A stretch of DNA of 64,000 nt from Chrysomallon squamiferum (GCA_012295275.1 CM022671.1:8729386-8793385), one strand, 5' to 3'. Shown: positions 37,650 through 51,889, counted from the first letter of the stretch. Notes: generated by a model not told the origin, from the letters alone. Translations and numbers: made by a program.

Positions 37650-38055
37650 GATTAAATGCTGTTTTTTTTGTGTGTTTTTTATAGACTATTCTTTCTGAAG
37701 AGTGAAAAGTATTTTTTCATACACCATTGTAAATTACTAGAATTGGAAATTGGAAATAGTTTGATAGGCTATTCTTTCCAAAAGTGACGAGAATTATGAC
37801 AATTTCTGTTACAATAATCAATACTTATCTTTTCATAGATCATTGTAAATGGCTAGAACAGGAAATAGTTCCATAAGCTGCTCTATCTGAAACTTGATAA
37901 ACGTTCTTGCTATGTTAATTTACACTTTAAAAATCAATGCTTATCTTTTCATGATGCAACAATTGTAATGGCCTGAAATAGTTCCACAGGCATTTCATTT
38001 TGAAAGTAATAAATATTCTTGCTATGTTAATTTCTGTTACAAGAATTAAATATCT
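37650..38055. repeat. Degenerate tandem repeat, period about 110-125 bp
   Basis: TTATCTTTTCAT, CATTGTAAAT(T/G)(A/G)CTAGAA, GGAAATAGTT(C/T) and TTCTTGCTATGTTAATTT recur in the same order three or four times with substitutions and gaps. Confidence 0.75.
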
Positions 38056-38472
38056 TCTTTTTTTTCACAGAGCAGTGTTTGAGTGCTGCCTGGAATGTGA
38101 AATGAGCCTGTATGTTACAAAGTACTTTAACAGTGACAGATATTCAGTAGTCAGTCAGTAAAAAAAAATTAACGTGCTAATCAGAGCAAGCTGTTGTAAG
38201 CACGTCTGCAACAGTCACCTCTGACAAAGCCGAGGGGTGTGTCTGTCTCGTATTCTTGAAATGATAGTGTTTGTCACGGGTAACTGGTTGTAATGGGAAA
38301 TCATTCAGTGGGCCACTCTTTCTGAAAGAGACAGCGATGTGGTCAGTTTGGTGAGACAAGCTGGTTCACTCAGGATCCTGACAGAAAGAGACACAGCTGT
38401 CATTAGTTAGTGTCACTTCACAGCAGGCACAGTTCCAGTTCTTAGGCAATATAATCCAAGATCCATGGTTTA

Positions 38473-38476
<4 letters not shown>

Positions 38477-38543
<67 letters not shown>
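38477..38543. repeat. (TG)n microsatellite
   Basis: About 33 TG units. Confidence 0.97.
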
Positions 38544-38545
<2 letters not shown>

Positions 38546-39410
38546 TTATTTATTTCTGCTGTGATTTATTAAGAAACCATTACCAGAGTTAAGTTTTTCA
38601 ATATCTGTTATCACAGAAACCTACATGCAGTCACTAACAAATCTTTCATTTACCAACACCAAAAATAATAATAATAATTAAAATCTGTACCCAGTCCAGA
38701 CAACGATCATCCACTTTGTTTCTACAAGTTAACAGTTATTCTGCCGGTTGTTACAAGAAAATGCAATCAGATGTGACTCAGCTGCAAACATTGGTTGTGA
38801 TCCAGCGAGACAACAGACAGGTTGTTAATACTGTTATTAAATGGAAATGGATAAAGTTAATCTTAAGCCAGCCAATACAAGCAGCAACCTTGTAATTGAT
38901 TTGTTACACTCTTGAGACAGCAAGAGATGCTTCTTGCATGGAGCATTTCCACACTAATGTCAAACGTGACTGAAAACGAGGGATATCCGATGTCTTTACT
39001 CCAATTAACACTGATATTCTCTAGTGATCAGTGTCATACAAAAGGGGTCAGTACACACAGTGTTAAATAAACTCATTTTTAACAACACAAAACATTATAA
39101 TCATTCTTAACTTCTTATTGGTTTATCATGCACAGAAATGTGTTAGTGCACTAATGTTTTAACTAATGGTGACAGACAGTAAGAAACTATGGGTCAAAGT
39201 CAACAGTCAAAGGGTATCAAAATACTTTGATGAATATGATAATGATTCAGATGAATAAATTAAAATTTAAGTAACTATGTAAAATGTTTCTAACGCACTA
39301 GTAACTTAATTATCACTATACAAAGGTAAATATTTAATGTCATTAAAATATTTAAACTGTATATATTCCCTTATAACAAAACAAGTGTATGTCTTAATTA
39401 TGATATGAAT

Positions 39411-39482
39411 ATATGTGTATGTATGTATGAATGTATGTATGCATGTATGTCTGTTTGTATGTATGTATGAAGCTATGTATAT
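39411..39482. repeat. GTAT tetranucleotide repeat, imperfect
   Basis: GTAT units with GAAT, GCAT and TCTGTTT interruptions. Confidence 0.85.
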
Positions 39483-40224
39483 ATATCATTTACAAATAAA
39501 CTTGCATATATATAAAACTGTATGCATGTGTATATTCAAGTAGTATGCATATTCTTGTATTATATATGTGGATTTTTAAAATATTATATGTACTATACGT
39601 TCATATCATGTGTGTGTGTGCATAAGAAGTCATGTATGTATGTATGTATGTGTACACCTATTATGTACATTTACATGCTAATGAGTGTAGAGTTAACCTG
39701 TCACAATCCAAACACTGAAAAGAAGTCACACAATCTCGCAGTTTTCACTAAAGAGAAGTACGTGTATCTACACTTTAACACAGTGAGAAAGATTTCAACA
39801 CAAAGCTGGCAAAGTCCTCTTCCAGCCAGATTCACTAAACATTATCCAAACTGACAGAAGCACTTCATCGTCTACACCAGCACCCTGCACTGGTGTGAAA
39901 GTGTACATGCCTGCCATGTTACAGTTCAGTACAAAACATTCTCAATCAAACAGCAATTACAGGCCATCTTCTCCTCTTGCTTTGTGTTTACTTGTTTTCT
40001 TCTATTTTTAAACCTCGGTTATATTAAGGTGCTTTCTGTGTAAATGTGTGAATTTATTTGTATGTATGGGGTTTTTTTTTTTGGTATTTTTGAGTGGTGT
40101 ATGTGCTTATGTTTGTGTTTTTACATCTATGTGTATTTATTCTTTTCAAAACCATAATTAAGATGCATAGTTAAAACTATAGTGAACTCAATAATCTGGT
40201 TGTATCTATTACACAGATTAACAC

Positions 40225-40400
40225 TTGAAGTTATTTTAAAAATAATTTACATCTATACTTTTATATCTACACTTGTTTTAAAAAATTTACATCTATACTT
40301 TTTATAAAAAATTTACAGATACATCTGATATTAAAATTTACACCTACACATATTTTTACTGAAGATTTACACATATACTTGTTATCAGTGATTCACACGT
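40225..40400. repeat. Degenerate tandem repeat of TTTACATCTATACTT
   Basis: The word TTTACA(C/T)CTA(T/C)ACTT recurs five or six times at roughly 30-35 bp spacing. Confidence 0.7.
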
Positions 40401-41644
40401 ATATGAAATTCAGTTTTGTCTAGTTAGTACTAATAAACCTAATACCTGTCTTATTGCTTCCAGAGGTTTAAAGAATGCCAGTACTTCATTAATTAATTAC
40501 CTTTCTAAGACAAGTCAGGTGTTTCAGGAGGAAGACAGATCATCATTTTGCTGTTAATGGATGTCAGAAAGTTGAAGACTTCTACTGTTGAGGGTTTTTT
40601 TTAGGTGTTTTTTCATTTTACTTTTTTAATGTTTACAATTTTTTTATTTTTCATTTTGTTTCTGTTTTTAAAGTATCTTTTTTTTTAATTTTCGATATAT
40701 CAAGATCTTTTAAGATTTATATGTTAATATTTTATTATAAAAAGTCTGTTATCTGGTTTTCATTTTTTTTTTTTTTTTTAAAGTTACTTTCTTGTTTATG
40801 ATTTGTTTATGTTTGTGGTATGTATCTGTTGTCTATGATTTTATATCTCTTAAGTTTTAATCTAAATTAATGTCAACATTATTTTTTTTTCTTTGGTTTT
40901 ATGATTGTAAGTTTGTTTGTATGTCTGTTTTGTGTGTATGTGTGTCTCCATGTGTCTGTGGGTATTTAAAAGCCACTATATAGATTAGAATAATGGTAGT
41001 TTTAGTGGTAGTAGTGGTTGTGATGTTGGTGGTAGTATCATATTAAGGATAAGATTGGTGATGATGTTGTAGTTGTGATCATAGTTATGGTAGTAGTGGT
41101 TACTTAATGTACTAGTAGTAATAAAAGTAGTGGTGGTAGCAGTATAATGATGATGGCTGTTACAGTAGTTCTGATAAATGTATATGACAGACATTACAAT
41201 AATCTGTTATTTTCAAAGAACATTCCCTCCCTCGCTATTTCTATTTCTAGTTACAACTTGAACAAAGATCAGGATTCATTCTGATTTTTTTTTTAATATT
41301 GTGCCCAAGATAAGGAAGTCTATTACATTTTGACATTTAGTTATTGAGTTGTTCTTATCAGATCTGACAAATAACAAGAAGAAGTAATTAAACACTGGTG
41401 TAGGAAATCCATTATGGCTGCCATCACACAAGTGGATGTTAAAGTCAGAACATGATTAAGTTACCCACACTGCAAGTTGAAATCACATGTAAGATAAAAT
41501 AGGGTTTTAAAAACAAGAAGATGATAACGATGAAGAAAAAAAAACAACATCCCAGTGGATTAAATGTTTGTGCAGTATAATTACATACTTTTAAAGAAGG
41601 AAAAATAATCAGATTTAAATTTATTTCATTATTAAAAATGTCTA

Positions 41645-41646
<2 letters not shown>

Positions 41647-41711
<65 letters not shown>
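41647..41711. repeat. (AG)n microsatellite
   Basis: About 32 uninterrupted AG units. Confidence 0.97.
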
Positions 41712-41713
<2 letters not shown>

Positions 41714-42085
41714 CATTACAGAACACAGAACAAGATCATATGGAATTTTTTTTTGTTTTGTTCTATTTTCTTTTTTTTTTTTTTTTTTGTGTTTAAGATT
41801 TATGTATTTATATATTTTTTTCATGTCATGATTCTAAAATTCTAAATCCAAACATTATTATGAGTAACATTATATAACTAACAGTGTACAATGTAAAAAA
41901 AGGTTAGCAGATACCACGGTTTATCAGACATGAGTTATCTGTTGATGTCTGAAGATTAAAGTGAATACTTTACCTCATCAAGTAATAATGGGCTTTATTA
42001 CTCCTCTCTCCATAAACCTATTTTAGAAGCCAGCTTGTAATATTTGTTGATAATGGAAAACATGCCAGTATATTAAAACATTTGC

Positions 42086-42107
42086 ATGTGTGTGTGTGTG
42101 TGTGTGT
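42086..42107. repeat. (TG)n microsatellite
   Basis: About ten TG units, 77 bp before a CA array of opposite sense. Confidence 0.92.
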
Positions 42108-42183
42108 AAGTGCATATGCATGTGTCTTATATTCAGTGATGTTTTTAATGTTGCAGCTATTACATGGACTGGTTTGCTTGTGA

Positions 42184-42184
42184 A

Positions 42185-42215
<31 letters not shown>

Positions 42216-42240
42216 CACACACACACACACACACACACAG

Positions 42241-42283
<43 letters not shown>

Positions 42284-42290
42284 CACACAC
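42184..42290. repeat. (CA)n array punctuated by AGAAACAC
   Basis: CA runs are separated by an identical AGAAACAC interruption three times, so the array grew partly by copying larger blocks. Confidence 0.95.
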
Positions 42291-42514
42291 ATATACAGTG
42301 GTTATGTTAACTGAAGCATACACTATTTCAACTGCTGGATACTTCAGGCTATGTGTATATTTGTATTTTTCAATGAATAAATGAATGTTGACTGCTGTGT
42401 TTCTTTAACTGGTGAATGATTCACCCTAAATTGAAAAAAATTAGTTTGGAGGTGAATGAAACTAAAGGAAGATTAACATGGAAATTATCAAGAACCACAA
42501 CAACAACAAAATAA

Positions 42515-42549
42515 TAATAACAATAATAATAATAATAATAATAATAATT
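42515..42549. repeat. (AAT)n microsatellite
   Basis: About ten AAT/AAC units. Confidence 0.92.
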
Positions 42550-44114
42550 AAAAATAAAAATATTAAAAAAGGTTTGAGAGGACATTTTCTAATAAGATTG
42601 TAGGGTGTATGATACTGAAAATGTTTAAAAGGCACTGCTTTAATGTCAGCTCAAGATATTTTTATAGTAACAGTAACTGCTTGTTAATCATAACATTGAT
42701 ATGAAACCTGCTTTCATAGCAAAGAAAACACCTTTATGCATATGCATCTGTGCTTATGTATATATATATGTGTGTGTCTGTCTATGTATGTGTATTTATA
42801 TGATTAGACTAGCAACAACTATAAAAGTAATAAATTTACATTCATCATCATCATCATCATCAATATGTCTGTAACAAAAATCAATTACAAAACTTCCGTT
42901 CAGATATACTTTGTATTATTTTCACTTGTTTAACATTGTTGATTGTGTAACATTGTTCTTTACTAAAATAGTTATTTTGTTTTACAATGTAATAACTGAG
43001 ACAGTAAACAGGATATAAAACAAAGAACATTATTACTAGAATGACTGATACAAAAAATTCACATATATGTGCACATATACATCTATATTACACATATCCT
43101 TTCATTATCATACAATTAATATAAATTATATGTAAGTAAGTGTAAGTATCCACTTACATTCATACAGTTAACATAGCATTCTGGTATGTTAAATGGTAAC
43201 TAAATATTTTAAAATAAGAAGGAATTTTTACGTAAAATTAATAAGAAAATAATGAAGAAATATAGAAAAAGAAGGTATATCAATCTCTGTTTGAAGAGCT
43301 TAAAAAGTTGATATATTTATCTATTAACCTAGAGTAGTAATTGTAACGTATATTCTTTTACTTAACCACAGTATGTACAAAACATTAGATATGTTATGTT
43401 CAGACTAGAAAACAACAATGTATAAGTAAAATATTTCATACCTGACTTCTAGTATCACATACATGGAATATAATCCAGTATCATATATGACTTGGACTGC
43501 GTAAAACACTTTAATTTATCTAAGATTTTTCTTTTTATTGATATGAATCAGAATTATCTATAAGTAGGATGGGAACTTTTTTCTATAACAAACACTCTGA
43601 AAAATAGGATATTGCAAAATAATTTTGAATCATTCTGTAATAACCATTTAAAAATAGCATTGTATATAAAAGTATATACAATACTGCAGGATATAAGAAA
43701 GCTGCAGTCAATGGTTTTCATGGTTGAGTGAACAACAGGTAAAGGGGAACACACGAGGAAGTGATAAGATCCAAAAATGACTAAAATCATGTCGTCCTGT
43801 AAATATGACACAGAGTATAAAAACACAGAACTCTGTTTTCTTACTAGTGACCAGGATGATGGCTCACAAAGACAATGGGTGGAGACATCATTCTTTCACT
43901 CATGGTAAGAAACAAAAGGAAGTTGTAACTGATACCAGGTAGACAAATGCTACAGGTAACACTATCAGTGTCACGACTAAATGAAATTTAAGAAGCAGAA
44001 ACTACACGAAATTTGAAAATTAAAAACATGATGAAATTTGCACAGGAAGATGTTGTACAGTGAAATCCTCATCATGACAACAGATGAACTCATTTAACAT
44101 TAACAGTAATTAAA

Positions 44115-44405
44115 TTATAATATTAACTGTTGTTAGGTTATAATATTAAAAATAATTATGTTATTTCAGTAATTATATATTATAAGTTTATAAAATAACA
44201 GAATTTATATTATAATATATAAGTAATAATGTATTATAACAGGTTATAATATTAACAGTAATAATGTATTATAACAGGTTATAATATTAACAGTAATTAT
44301 GTATTATAACAGGTTATAATATTAACAGTAATTATGTATTATAACAGTTTATAATAATATTAACAGTAATTACGTTATAATATATTGGTAATTACGTATT
44401 ATAAG
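44115..44405. repeat. 35-bp tandem repeat
   Basis: Unit with GTAATNATGTATTATAACAG then GTTATAATATTAACA; four near-perfect copies (for example at 44223 and 44258) with decayed edges. Confidence 0.9.
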
Positions 44406-45459
44406 AAGATTATTATTATTTTGTTTTTATTATTATTTTTAATAATAAATCATCCCTGTTAAATGTATGTGAATTGTCCAAAGAAAAATAATCAGGAAAA
44501 TAATAAGTTATAATAATAATAAGTTATAATAATAATATATATATATAACATATATATACTGAATTTAAAAGTCCTTTGACCTACAATAATTGTTCTATTC
44601 AGTCAGGAAATAACAAAACCAGTTCTTCAACATGCTGGGTAAACACAGATAACACACGGGACTCTAATCTCCTTTTAGTCATTTTATTTTTCACTGTTGT
44701 TTATTATATCTTTATATCCAATAAACGCTGTTATATTAGCTTCTCAGTTGTTTTTTTTTTTTTTTTTTTTTTTTTTTCTTTATCATTTTGCTTGAGAGCA
44801 TAGAATACTCAATACTAATGGACCACAAATCCTGCCTTTATAAGTTCATTAATTGAGGGCTGTCAGCAAAATGTATACGAACTTCTAGTAAAACATTAAC
44901 TGTGGGTTTATACATATATTATATGGTGTATAGTTATAAGAATATTTTATGACTTGATGAGACATATGTAAGTAATAAGATAAGCAATGTACTGATGCAT
45001 GTGCAAAGTAAATGGTAATTTACACATTGTTTATACAAACTCATGTATGTCCAATGACTAATTTATGAAAGTAACAGAAAGGGAAAGGAAAATAATATTT
45101 CCACAAAATTAACCTGTATGTGGTGGTTACAAATATGTCTTAGTCTGGATGTTATGTATTGTATATATATTTCTAAAATGTATTTTGAACAAAGATTAAT
45201 GATTTAATTCCAAGCCAGTTAAATGAAAATCTATAACAACAACATCAACAACAATAAAACAACAATAACAATAATAATAATAATCAAAATTTAAAACTAA
45301 ACTAATAACTGAATGAGCCATGTGAATTTTTATATGTGGACTGAACTTCTTATTGCAAATAGATATTATCAAAAAATAAATAAGGTTTCATTAAGTAAAT
45401 TAATTTGTTACTATCCATGAAAGGTATTAAGCATAAAATGTGTTACTCCATTTGTACAT

Positions 45460-45750
45460 GTAAATTTCAAATCCTGGCATTGAGAATACAACAAACAAAC
45501 AAACAAACTTCAAAACAAGGCTATATTTTAACTGTCTGTATGAAACAATGATAATATTAGTGAATACACATTTCAAATCCTGGCACTGTCAGTACAATAA
45601 ACAAATAAACTTCAAAACAAGGCTAATTTTTTAACTGTTTGTGTAAGACACCAGGTATGAAACAATGATAATATTTGGGTATTCCCATTTTAAATCCTGA
45701 TACTGACAAAACAATAAACAAATAAATTTAAAAATGAAGTTAATCTGTTC
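45460..45750. repeat. Three tandem copies of about 106-118 bp
   Basis: TTTCAAATCCTGGCA then AACAAATAAACTTCAAAACA and GAAACAATGATAATATT recur in order, starting near 45463, 45569 and 45687; the third copy is the most diverged. Confidence 0.85.
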
Positions 45751-45754
45751 AAGA

Positions 45755-46540
45755 TTCCTAGTAAAAAATTATGTAATTATGTTTGCGATATATAAATTTT
45801 AAACTCTATCACTTACAACTAACAAAAAACTTTCAACATCATGACAAAACCCCCACAAAAAACCCCTAAAACATAAAAAAGACAGAATAACCTATATAAC
45901 AAAAGTATAAAAAAAAGCAAAAAAAAACAACTGTATCCATTAAATAACGACATACCTTCTTACTCTTCACTTTTCAAATGATGCAGGTAAACATGACTAT
46001 TTGCACAGATCTGTGTGACATACGAGTGTTATGTACTGTCAGCCACTGTCCAGTGTGAACAAACACTTTATACACTGCAGCTAAACATAGGGCGTTGCAC
46101 TGTTTCCGACTTCACAAACACAACTGCACCTGACCCTCACATCCAAATGTAAATCACTGTTCACAAAACATCACAAGTTGATTCCTACCTGTAACCTAAC
46201 TCAGAACAAACTGAGTCCTCTCACAGCAGACCACAAAGAAGAAATCAGTAGTAAAAATCAAGAGAGAGAAATTTGATATTTTTTCCTTATGATATTAGCC
46301 ACACCTTAATATGTCACAATATTTGGGGTTCTCAGTATCAGGTTTCTTACCTGAAATTCAGACAGGTATAAACAGACTGTATATGACTAAGCAATAAGCA
46401 AATTTGGTTAAACGGTGAAATTTAAGAAGATTTTGTTGACAACAAAAGGAGTTGTAATAGATTTACTGTGGTCAGTACTTTGTGAAGATCTGTGTGGAAT
46501 GGACAGATAATGGAGAAAACTGCAGGTGTGCTTTGAACTA
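45755..46540. other. No gene seen
   Basis: Includes a slightly less AT-rich block at about 45990-46220. Minus-strand donor-like sites exist (for example CAG|GTAAGA near 46352), but no exon can be justified. Confidence 0.45.
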
Positions 46541-46544
46541 TATT

Positions 46545-47130
46545 TAGTGAGTGAAAAATCTGTAAGGGGAGTTGTAAACAACATTTAGTGAACTGTAAAC
46601 AATAAAATTAAAAATTCTGTAAGGGGAAATGTAAACAACATTTAGTGAGTTGTAAACAATAAAAGTAAAAATTCTGTAAGGCGAGTTGTAAAGAAAATAT
46701 AAGGAGAATGAGAATGAACAACATTTGGTGAGATGTAAACAATATAATACAAGTAAATACAATATAAGGTGAGCTTTAAACAGCTTTTGGTGAGCTGTAA
46801 ACTGAAATTACAATAGAAGTGAAGACAATATGAAGTGAGCAAAACCAAGACAGATGAAACATAAAGAACATGTAATGAAATGTAAACAATAGTATGTGAG
46901 TTGCATACAATATAAATAAGGATAATACAAGATGAGGTGAGCTGTATACAATATTTGAAGAGTTGTATATGACAGAAATAAAGATAGTACATGAAACAAG
47001 TTAGGGAGTTGTAAACAGCATAATGTGGCTGATTACAAGATATAAATACAAGATAAAAAGTAAGGTATGAATTATACAAGGCAATGTGTAAACAACAGTT
47101 GGTAAACTGTAAACATTAAACAATTAAAAT
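46545..47130. repeat. Long decayed tandem array around GTGAGTTGTAAACAA
   Basis: G(T/A)GAGNTGTAAACAA with CATTTAGTGAG or similar recurs many times. The left end has a roughly 60-bp period and the right end is heavily mutated. Minus-strand open frames here are by-products of the array. Confidence 0.8.
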
Positions 47131-47134
47131 GTCA

Positions 47135-47700
47135 TGAATTGTAAACATCAGGTAAGCAGGGGAAAATGTTAAAGGTTGTTTGTCAAAAAAAAAATAAAGA
47201 AAAGAAATTAAAAAAAATTATAAGATGCAAACAAGAAGAGACAGCCATAAACAACAGAAAGGGTAGAAACCAACAAAGTGAATCTGGAAACAAAAGTGAA
47301 ATAAAAAACACCAGTTTGTCATGAACATTACAGGTGAACTGTGCCCTCCAGAAAGACTGGCTGCAGGAAAATAACTGTGTGCTAGTTAGTTCTGCTAAGA
47401 AAGGAATGAATATTCTGCTTTGTGTTCAGAAACAGGACTTGAGGTTTCAGTTTAAGGGTTCACTGGATGAGTTCAGTTAGTCGGTCAGTGACTAAACGAA
47501 CGGGTAAATTTTTTTTAATGGAACACAGAGATCAGTTTCCTACCTGTGTTTTGCTCCAGGTAAACATGTAAATTAAGACCTTTTAGCAGACACTCAAGTT
47601 ACAGTTCGTAACATTCTGAAATTGCATAAGATTAACTGAAATCTGTACAAAAAATATTTATGAATGTTAAGAAAATTAAGTGTCTTAATATCTACTGTTG
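47135..47700. other. No gene seen
   Basis: No recognisable exon or repeat. Confidence 0.5.
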
Positions 47701-47704
47701 AACT

Positions 47705-47860
47705 AAATCCTATTTAAGTTATTTGTAATGATATGAGAAAATATATTTTCCATATATACCTTCCCATAGGTACGAAAATACATATCAAAAACGGATGCAG
47801 ATAAATCAGTTACAAGACAACAGCTGGAATAAGAAATAGCCCACAGGATAGATCCTGAAA
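47705..47860 (-). mobile_element. SINE-like copy S5, - strand
   Basis: Minus strand: GGTTTCAGGATCTATCCTGT, GGGCTATTTCTTATTCCAGC, ACTGATTTATCTGCATC and TATGGGAAGGTATATATGGA. Block order matches S1 and S3. A short open frame across it has no coding meaning. Confidence 0.65.
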
Positions 47861-47864
47861 CCCA

Positions 47865-50555
47865 AAACATCTCAGTCAAGTGTTGAAACACCAATCTGCA
47901 CCATCTCTTTCATATCAATAATTTATATACATGTTGTTCAGAGCAAAGATTTCAAGTAGTCTTTATGTATTTTCTTTAATCTCATTTACAGAAAATATTA
48001 TATAGTACCAGTGTAAATGCTACCAATCACTGTACAAACATTACAAAGTCTGATATATTAACGTCTAAAATTTTTACAGCATGTACACATCTGTAGTACT
48101 CACAATTTAATCCTTTCAAAGAAATATTTAGAATTTATGCTCACAAGCTCTGCAATAAATTTTTGAATGTAAATAAAATTATACAAGTTACATGTTTCCA
48201 GATTATGTTTCTTTTTTGGGGGGTTTGTTATGTGATTGCAATTTTTATTTTATTTTATTTTATTATTTTTAAAATTTTTGTTATTTTTTAATTTTATTTA
48301 ATTTTATTAAATTTACCTATATGAAAAAAAAAAGTATATATGGGGTGGTTATATGTGTTTGGAACTATTGGTTACTTGAACATGACTACAACTGTGATGG
48401 TTAAAAAAATAACAAAAATAAAAACATATGACCCAAAATTTTTACTATAAAACACTGAATCATCTCCTGAGGAATAAAACAATTCATTATAAACAATACT
48501 TGTTATTATAATTTTGAACAATAAAAATTAAAAAAATAAATTACTGATAAAATTATAATATAGTAATACTTCAACATATGGGTCAAATAACATTTCCCAA
48601 TACTATTAGCATCTTCAAACATTAGACTGGCTTTTACAGCTTCTTTTCAATACAAAAAGTTAAATGTTTCTTACAGTGCTCAGTATAGTGTAAGATGTCC
48701 CAGACAAGCATTTAGTTTAATGTGTTTATATGTGTGCTCATAACAAAATACACTTGTACAAGTGTTTAGGTATTATAATTCCCAAATAAAACACATAAGC
48801 ACACATGTATGTATACATAGCTATATTTTCTATATCTTTTTCTCTCTCAGTTTCTTTTATTTCATATAAACTGAGCAAAAAACAACATAAAGCCACACAG
48901 ATACAGATATAAAATTTAAAAAAAAAGTTGTTTTCATGTTATTCACACAAAAGCCTTCCACAATTCATCAGATATCTATTGAGAAGTAATACCACACAGC
49001 AAACCAGTTTCTCATCTAAATGGAATACTGTCACTTTGATAACAACATGTACAAAGTTTACATCAGCCATCCCTGATGACTTGTCAATAGTTTCGTTTCT
49101 TTCAACATCTTACTTCTTAAATTGTAACTTGCCAAACTTACAGCTTTCAATTCAGTTTTTTAATAAAATTATTTTCAAGTCAGTCTGTAATACACTGACA
49201 AACTGAAGAAAAATGATTTTAATAAAATTTTCTCATTTTCTGCCGAGCCAAAATAAGGTCATTGAAGAGTAAAGAAATGTCCTGATGGATAAAAAGTGGT
49301 TTAATTTGTACAAAGTAAATACTTTTTTTTTTCCTTTACTAATTACACAGAAGAAGAAGAAGAAGAAAGAAGAAGAAGATAAAGAAGAAGAAGAAGGAAT
49401 TTTGAAAAGCTAAAAATGTAAAACAAGAGAGGAATTTTTTTTAAAATCAGTACAAAAAAGAAAAATATTTTCTCTTTGGGAAAAAAAGTACAAAAAAAGA
49501 TGTGCTGGTGTTAAAGGATTCCATTTGTTTAGTGAATACAAATTAAATATATAAATATCCTAGTTCGTACAAAAAACAAAAAAATACACACATATACACA
49601 GACATATATTACTGAAACACATGCACATAAAAATTAACAGACACTATACAAGGAAATGCATTTCTAAAGCAAATGTCATGAGTTTTTATAAATTGTTCTA
49701 AGATCAGTCATACTTTTATACACATCAATTAGCAGAAAGATGTACCTTTAATATTGATATGCACCTGTAATTTGTATTTCTAATACATTAAAAAACAATT
49801 TAAAAAACTATAAAACCACTACATAAATATGACAAGAATGTAATAAAATTTTACTATTTTAAACTGCCGGTTGATGTCTGTTTTATAGAAAATACGTCCA
49901 CAGTTTTTTTCATGATCTTTCACTTTTTCTTTATTACTTTTAAAAAATGATTTTCTGTCACATCAGTGTGTCTAAAATAATGGGTTTTCTGTTTTAGAAG
50001 GTTTTTTTCCTCGTTTTTCTTTTTTGTTTTATTTTTATTATTATTATCATTATTTTGGTGTTTTATTTATTTAATTTTTTTTTATTTTTTTTTTTTTTTT
50101 TTTTTTGGAGTTTATAATTTATTTTTTTTTCTTTCTTTCTTTTTAATTATTATGTTGATTTTACTTTGTTTAAAAAATTTATTTTATTTATTTATTTTAT
50201 TGTACATATTTTTTTTTTTACCTCTTTAGCTATCCAAATTATAATACTGTAATAAATTTTAAAATAATGCAATAAAATAAAGACAAAATAAACTAAAGAA
50301 AATTTAGTAGCATTATCAAAGTAATGAATGATCATGGTGTCTTAGAGTGAATAAAATTATCTTTTTATCATAAATACTGCAAAAGCAACTTTTTCCCTCA
50401 GCTTTTAATTTTTACTGAAATACATATTTTAATACTTTAAGTATCATTTATTTTCCCTTCCTATATGTTTTTCCCTTCAGGATATAACCAATAATTTATT
50501 ATTAACACTTGTTGGTTACACTTTGCATGACATAATCACTTTGCATGACATAAAC
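47865..50555. other. No gene seen
   Basis: AT-rich DNA with an AAG run at 49350-49396 and long T-rich stretches (about 50030-50215). Confidence 0.5.
49350..49396. repeat. (AAG)n microsatellite
   Basis: About 15 AAG units with small interruptions. Confidence 0.95.
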
Positions 50556-50559
50556 TTTG

Positions 50560-50820
50560 TTTTACAGAGTATTTTACAAAACAGTTTAACAGTGAAACAA
50601 AGTGTTACAGTGTATTTTACAAAAGTCTAACAATGAAACATAGTGTTACAGAGTATCTTACAAAACTGTAAAACAAAGAGTTACAGAGAAACAGTGTTAG
50701 AGTATTTTATGAAACAAATTTTAAAGTGAAACAAAGTTAAATAAAATCTTTTTTTTTATCTTTTTTTTTTTTTACAAAACTAACTTTAAAGTAAAATAAA
50801 GTCATAGAAAGTATATAATT
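50560..50820. repeat. Degenerate repeat of GTNTTACAGAGTATTTTACA
   Basis: GAGTATTTTACAAAAC, GTGAAACAAAGTGTTACA and similar words recur five or six times with a period near 45-50 bp. Confidence 0.75.
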
Positions 50821-50824
50821 TTTG

Positions 50825-51885
50825 CAAAAAAAAAATATATATATATATATAGGACAATAAAGAAATCTTTATTAGTTAACAGTCTGTTCTAAAAGCAATG
50901 TTTACATTGATAATAAAAGGAAACCACACTGTTTTATAATAATGTTCAGTTCAAGTACATTGTATAATAAGGTCATTTTATGAGTGTATGTGTGTGTGTG
51001 TGTATGTTTAATTTTATAAATATTATTTTATAATGGATTTTGTACATTAGACTGTATGCTTAACATTAGATGTTATCATTATCTTTTAACCTTTGTTAGA
51101 TAAACAGATAAAACATTAATATATCTACACTGAGGGCATTTAGTGTTGTTGTTTTCTGAACAAACTACAACAACATATATAAAGTTGAGTCAACCATATC
51201 AACAAACAACTTTTCTGCATTGTCATTAATATATATATAAATATGTATATAATGTTTATTTACCATAGATTAAATACTGACTTATAAACAACAAATAAAA
51301 AAATGTATTTATAAACAAACATCAGATTAAATATTTGTTTACAAACAACAAATTAAATATTTATGAACAAACAACATATTAATCATTTATTCATAAATAA
51401 CAGATCAAAGATATGAAAACACTTGGGCTGACGCAAGGTCTCAGATATGTGCAGTTTTATTTTGTGTCTGTTGCTTAGATGGATGTGTTAGGTTGTCTTC
51501 ATTCAACCATCACCGAAAACATAGTTTTAAATTTCAATTTTTAATACAAAAATGAATAAACAAGGAGCTTGACAATAAATTAATATATATGACTGGGGAG
51601 TTTCTATTTAACCAAATTTCATTAACATATAAACAAAAATAAATATCACATTGCAAGTCACAGTAACAATGATATAGAATATACATTACTGAACTATTAT
51701 ACTTTTTTGTTTTTTATCCAGTATAAGTATATACTTAATTATGCAGATATGGTAAATTCAGACACTGTACATTTTCATGAGAATTCCAGGAACACCTCTT
51801 TTCAGAACGTGATGCATTATTATACCAAAGTCAGGATTATATTAAAATAATGTGTGTATGTAGTATCCAGTACATCACAGGAATT
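50825..51885. other. No gene seen
   Basis: AT-rich DNA; ACAAACAACA-type words recur at 51280-51420. Confidence 0.5.
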
Positions 51886-51889
51886 CCAT

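Larger units (their letters stand above)
38060..40225. other. No gene seen
   Basis: Contains a long TG run (38477-38543) and a GTAT-rich stretch (about 39411-39482). Short open frames have no protein signature. Confidence 0.5.
40410..45455. other. No gene seen; simple repeats
   Basis: AT-rich DNA carrying an AG run, CA and TG runs, an AAT run, a 35-bp tandem repeat and several poly-T tracts. No coding exon is supported. Confidence 0.5.

Noticed and set aside
38177-38359. Possible further SINE copy on the - strand
   Set aside because: Only a short GGCCCACTGAATGATTTCCC-like stretch resembles the family. The conserved core is absent.
42018-42323. Cys/Val and Thr/His repeat peptides
   Set aside because: Translations of CA/TG microsatellites.
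46642-47079. The longest open frame in the window (145 residues, - strand)
   Set aside because: It lies on a decayed tandem array with recurring Tyr/Ser/Leu words. There is no protein-like signature.
47703-47894. A 63-residue open frame, - strand
   Set aside because: It is explained by the SINE-like copy S5.
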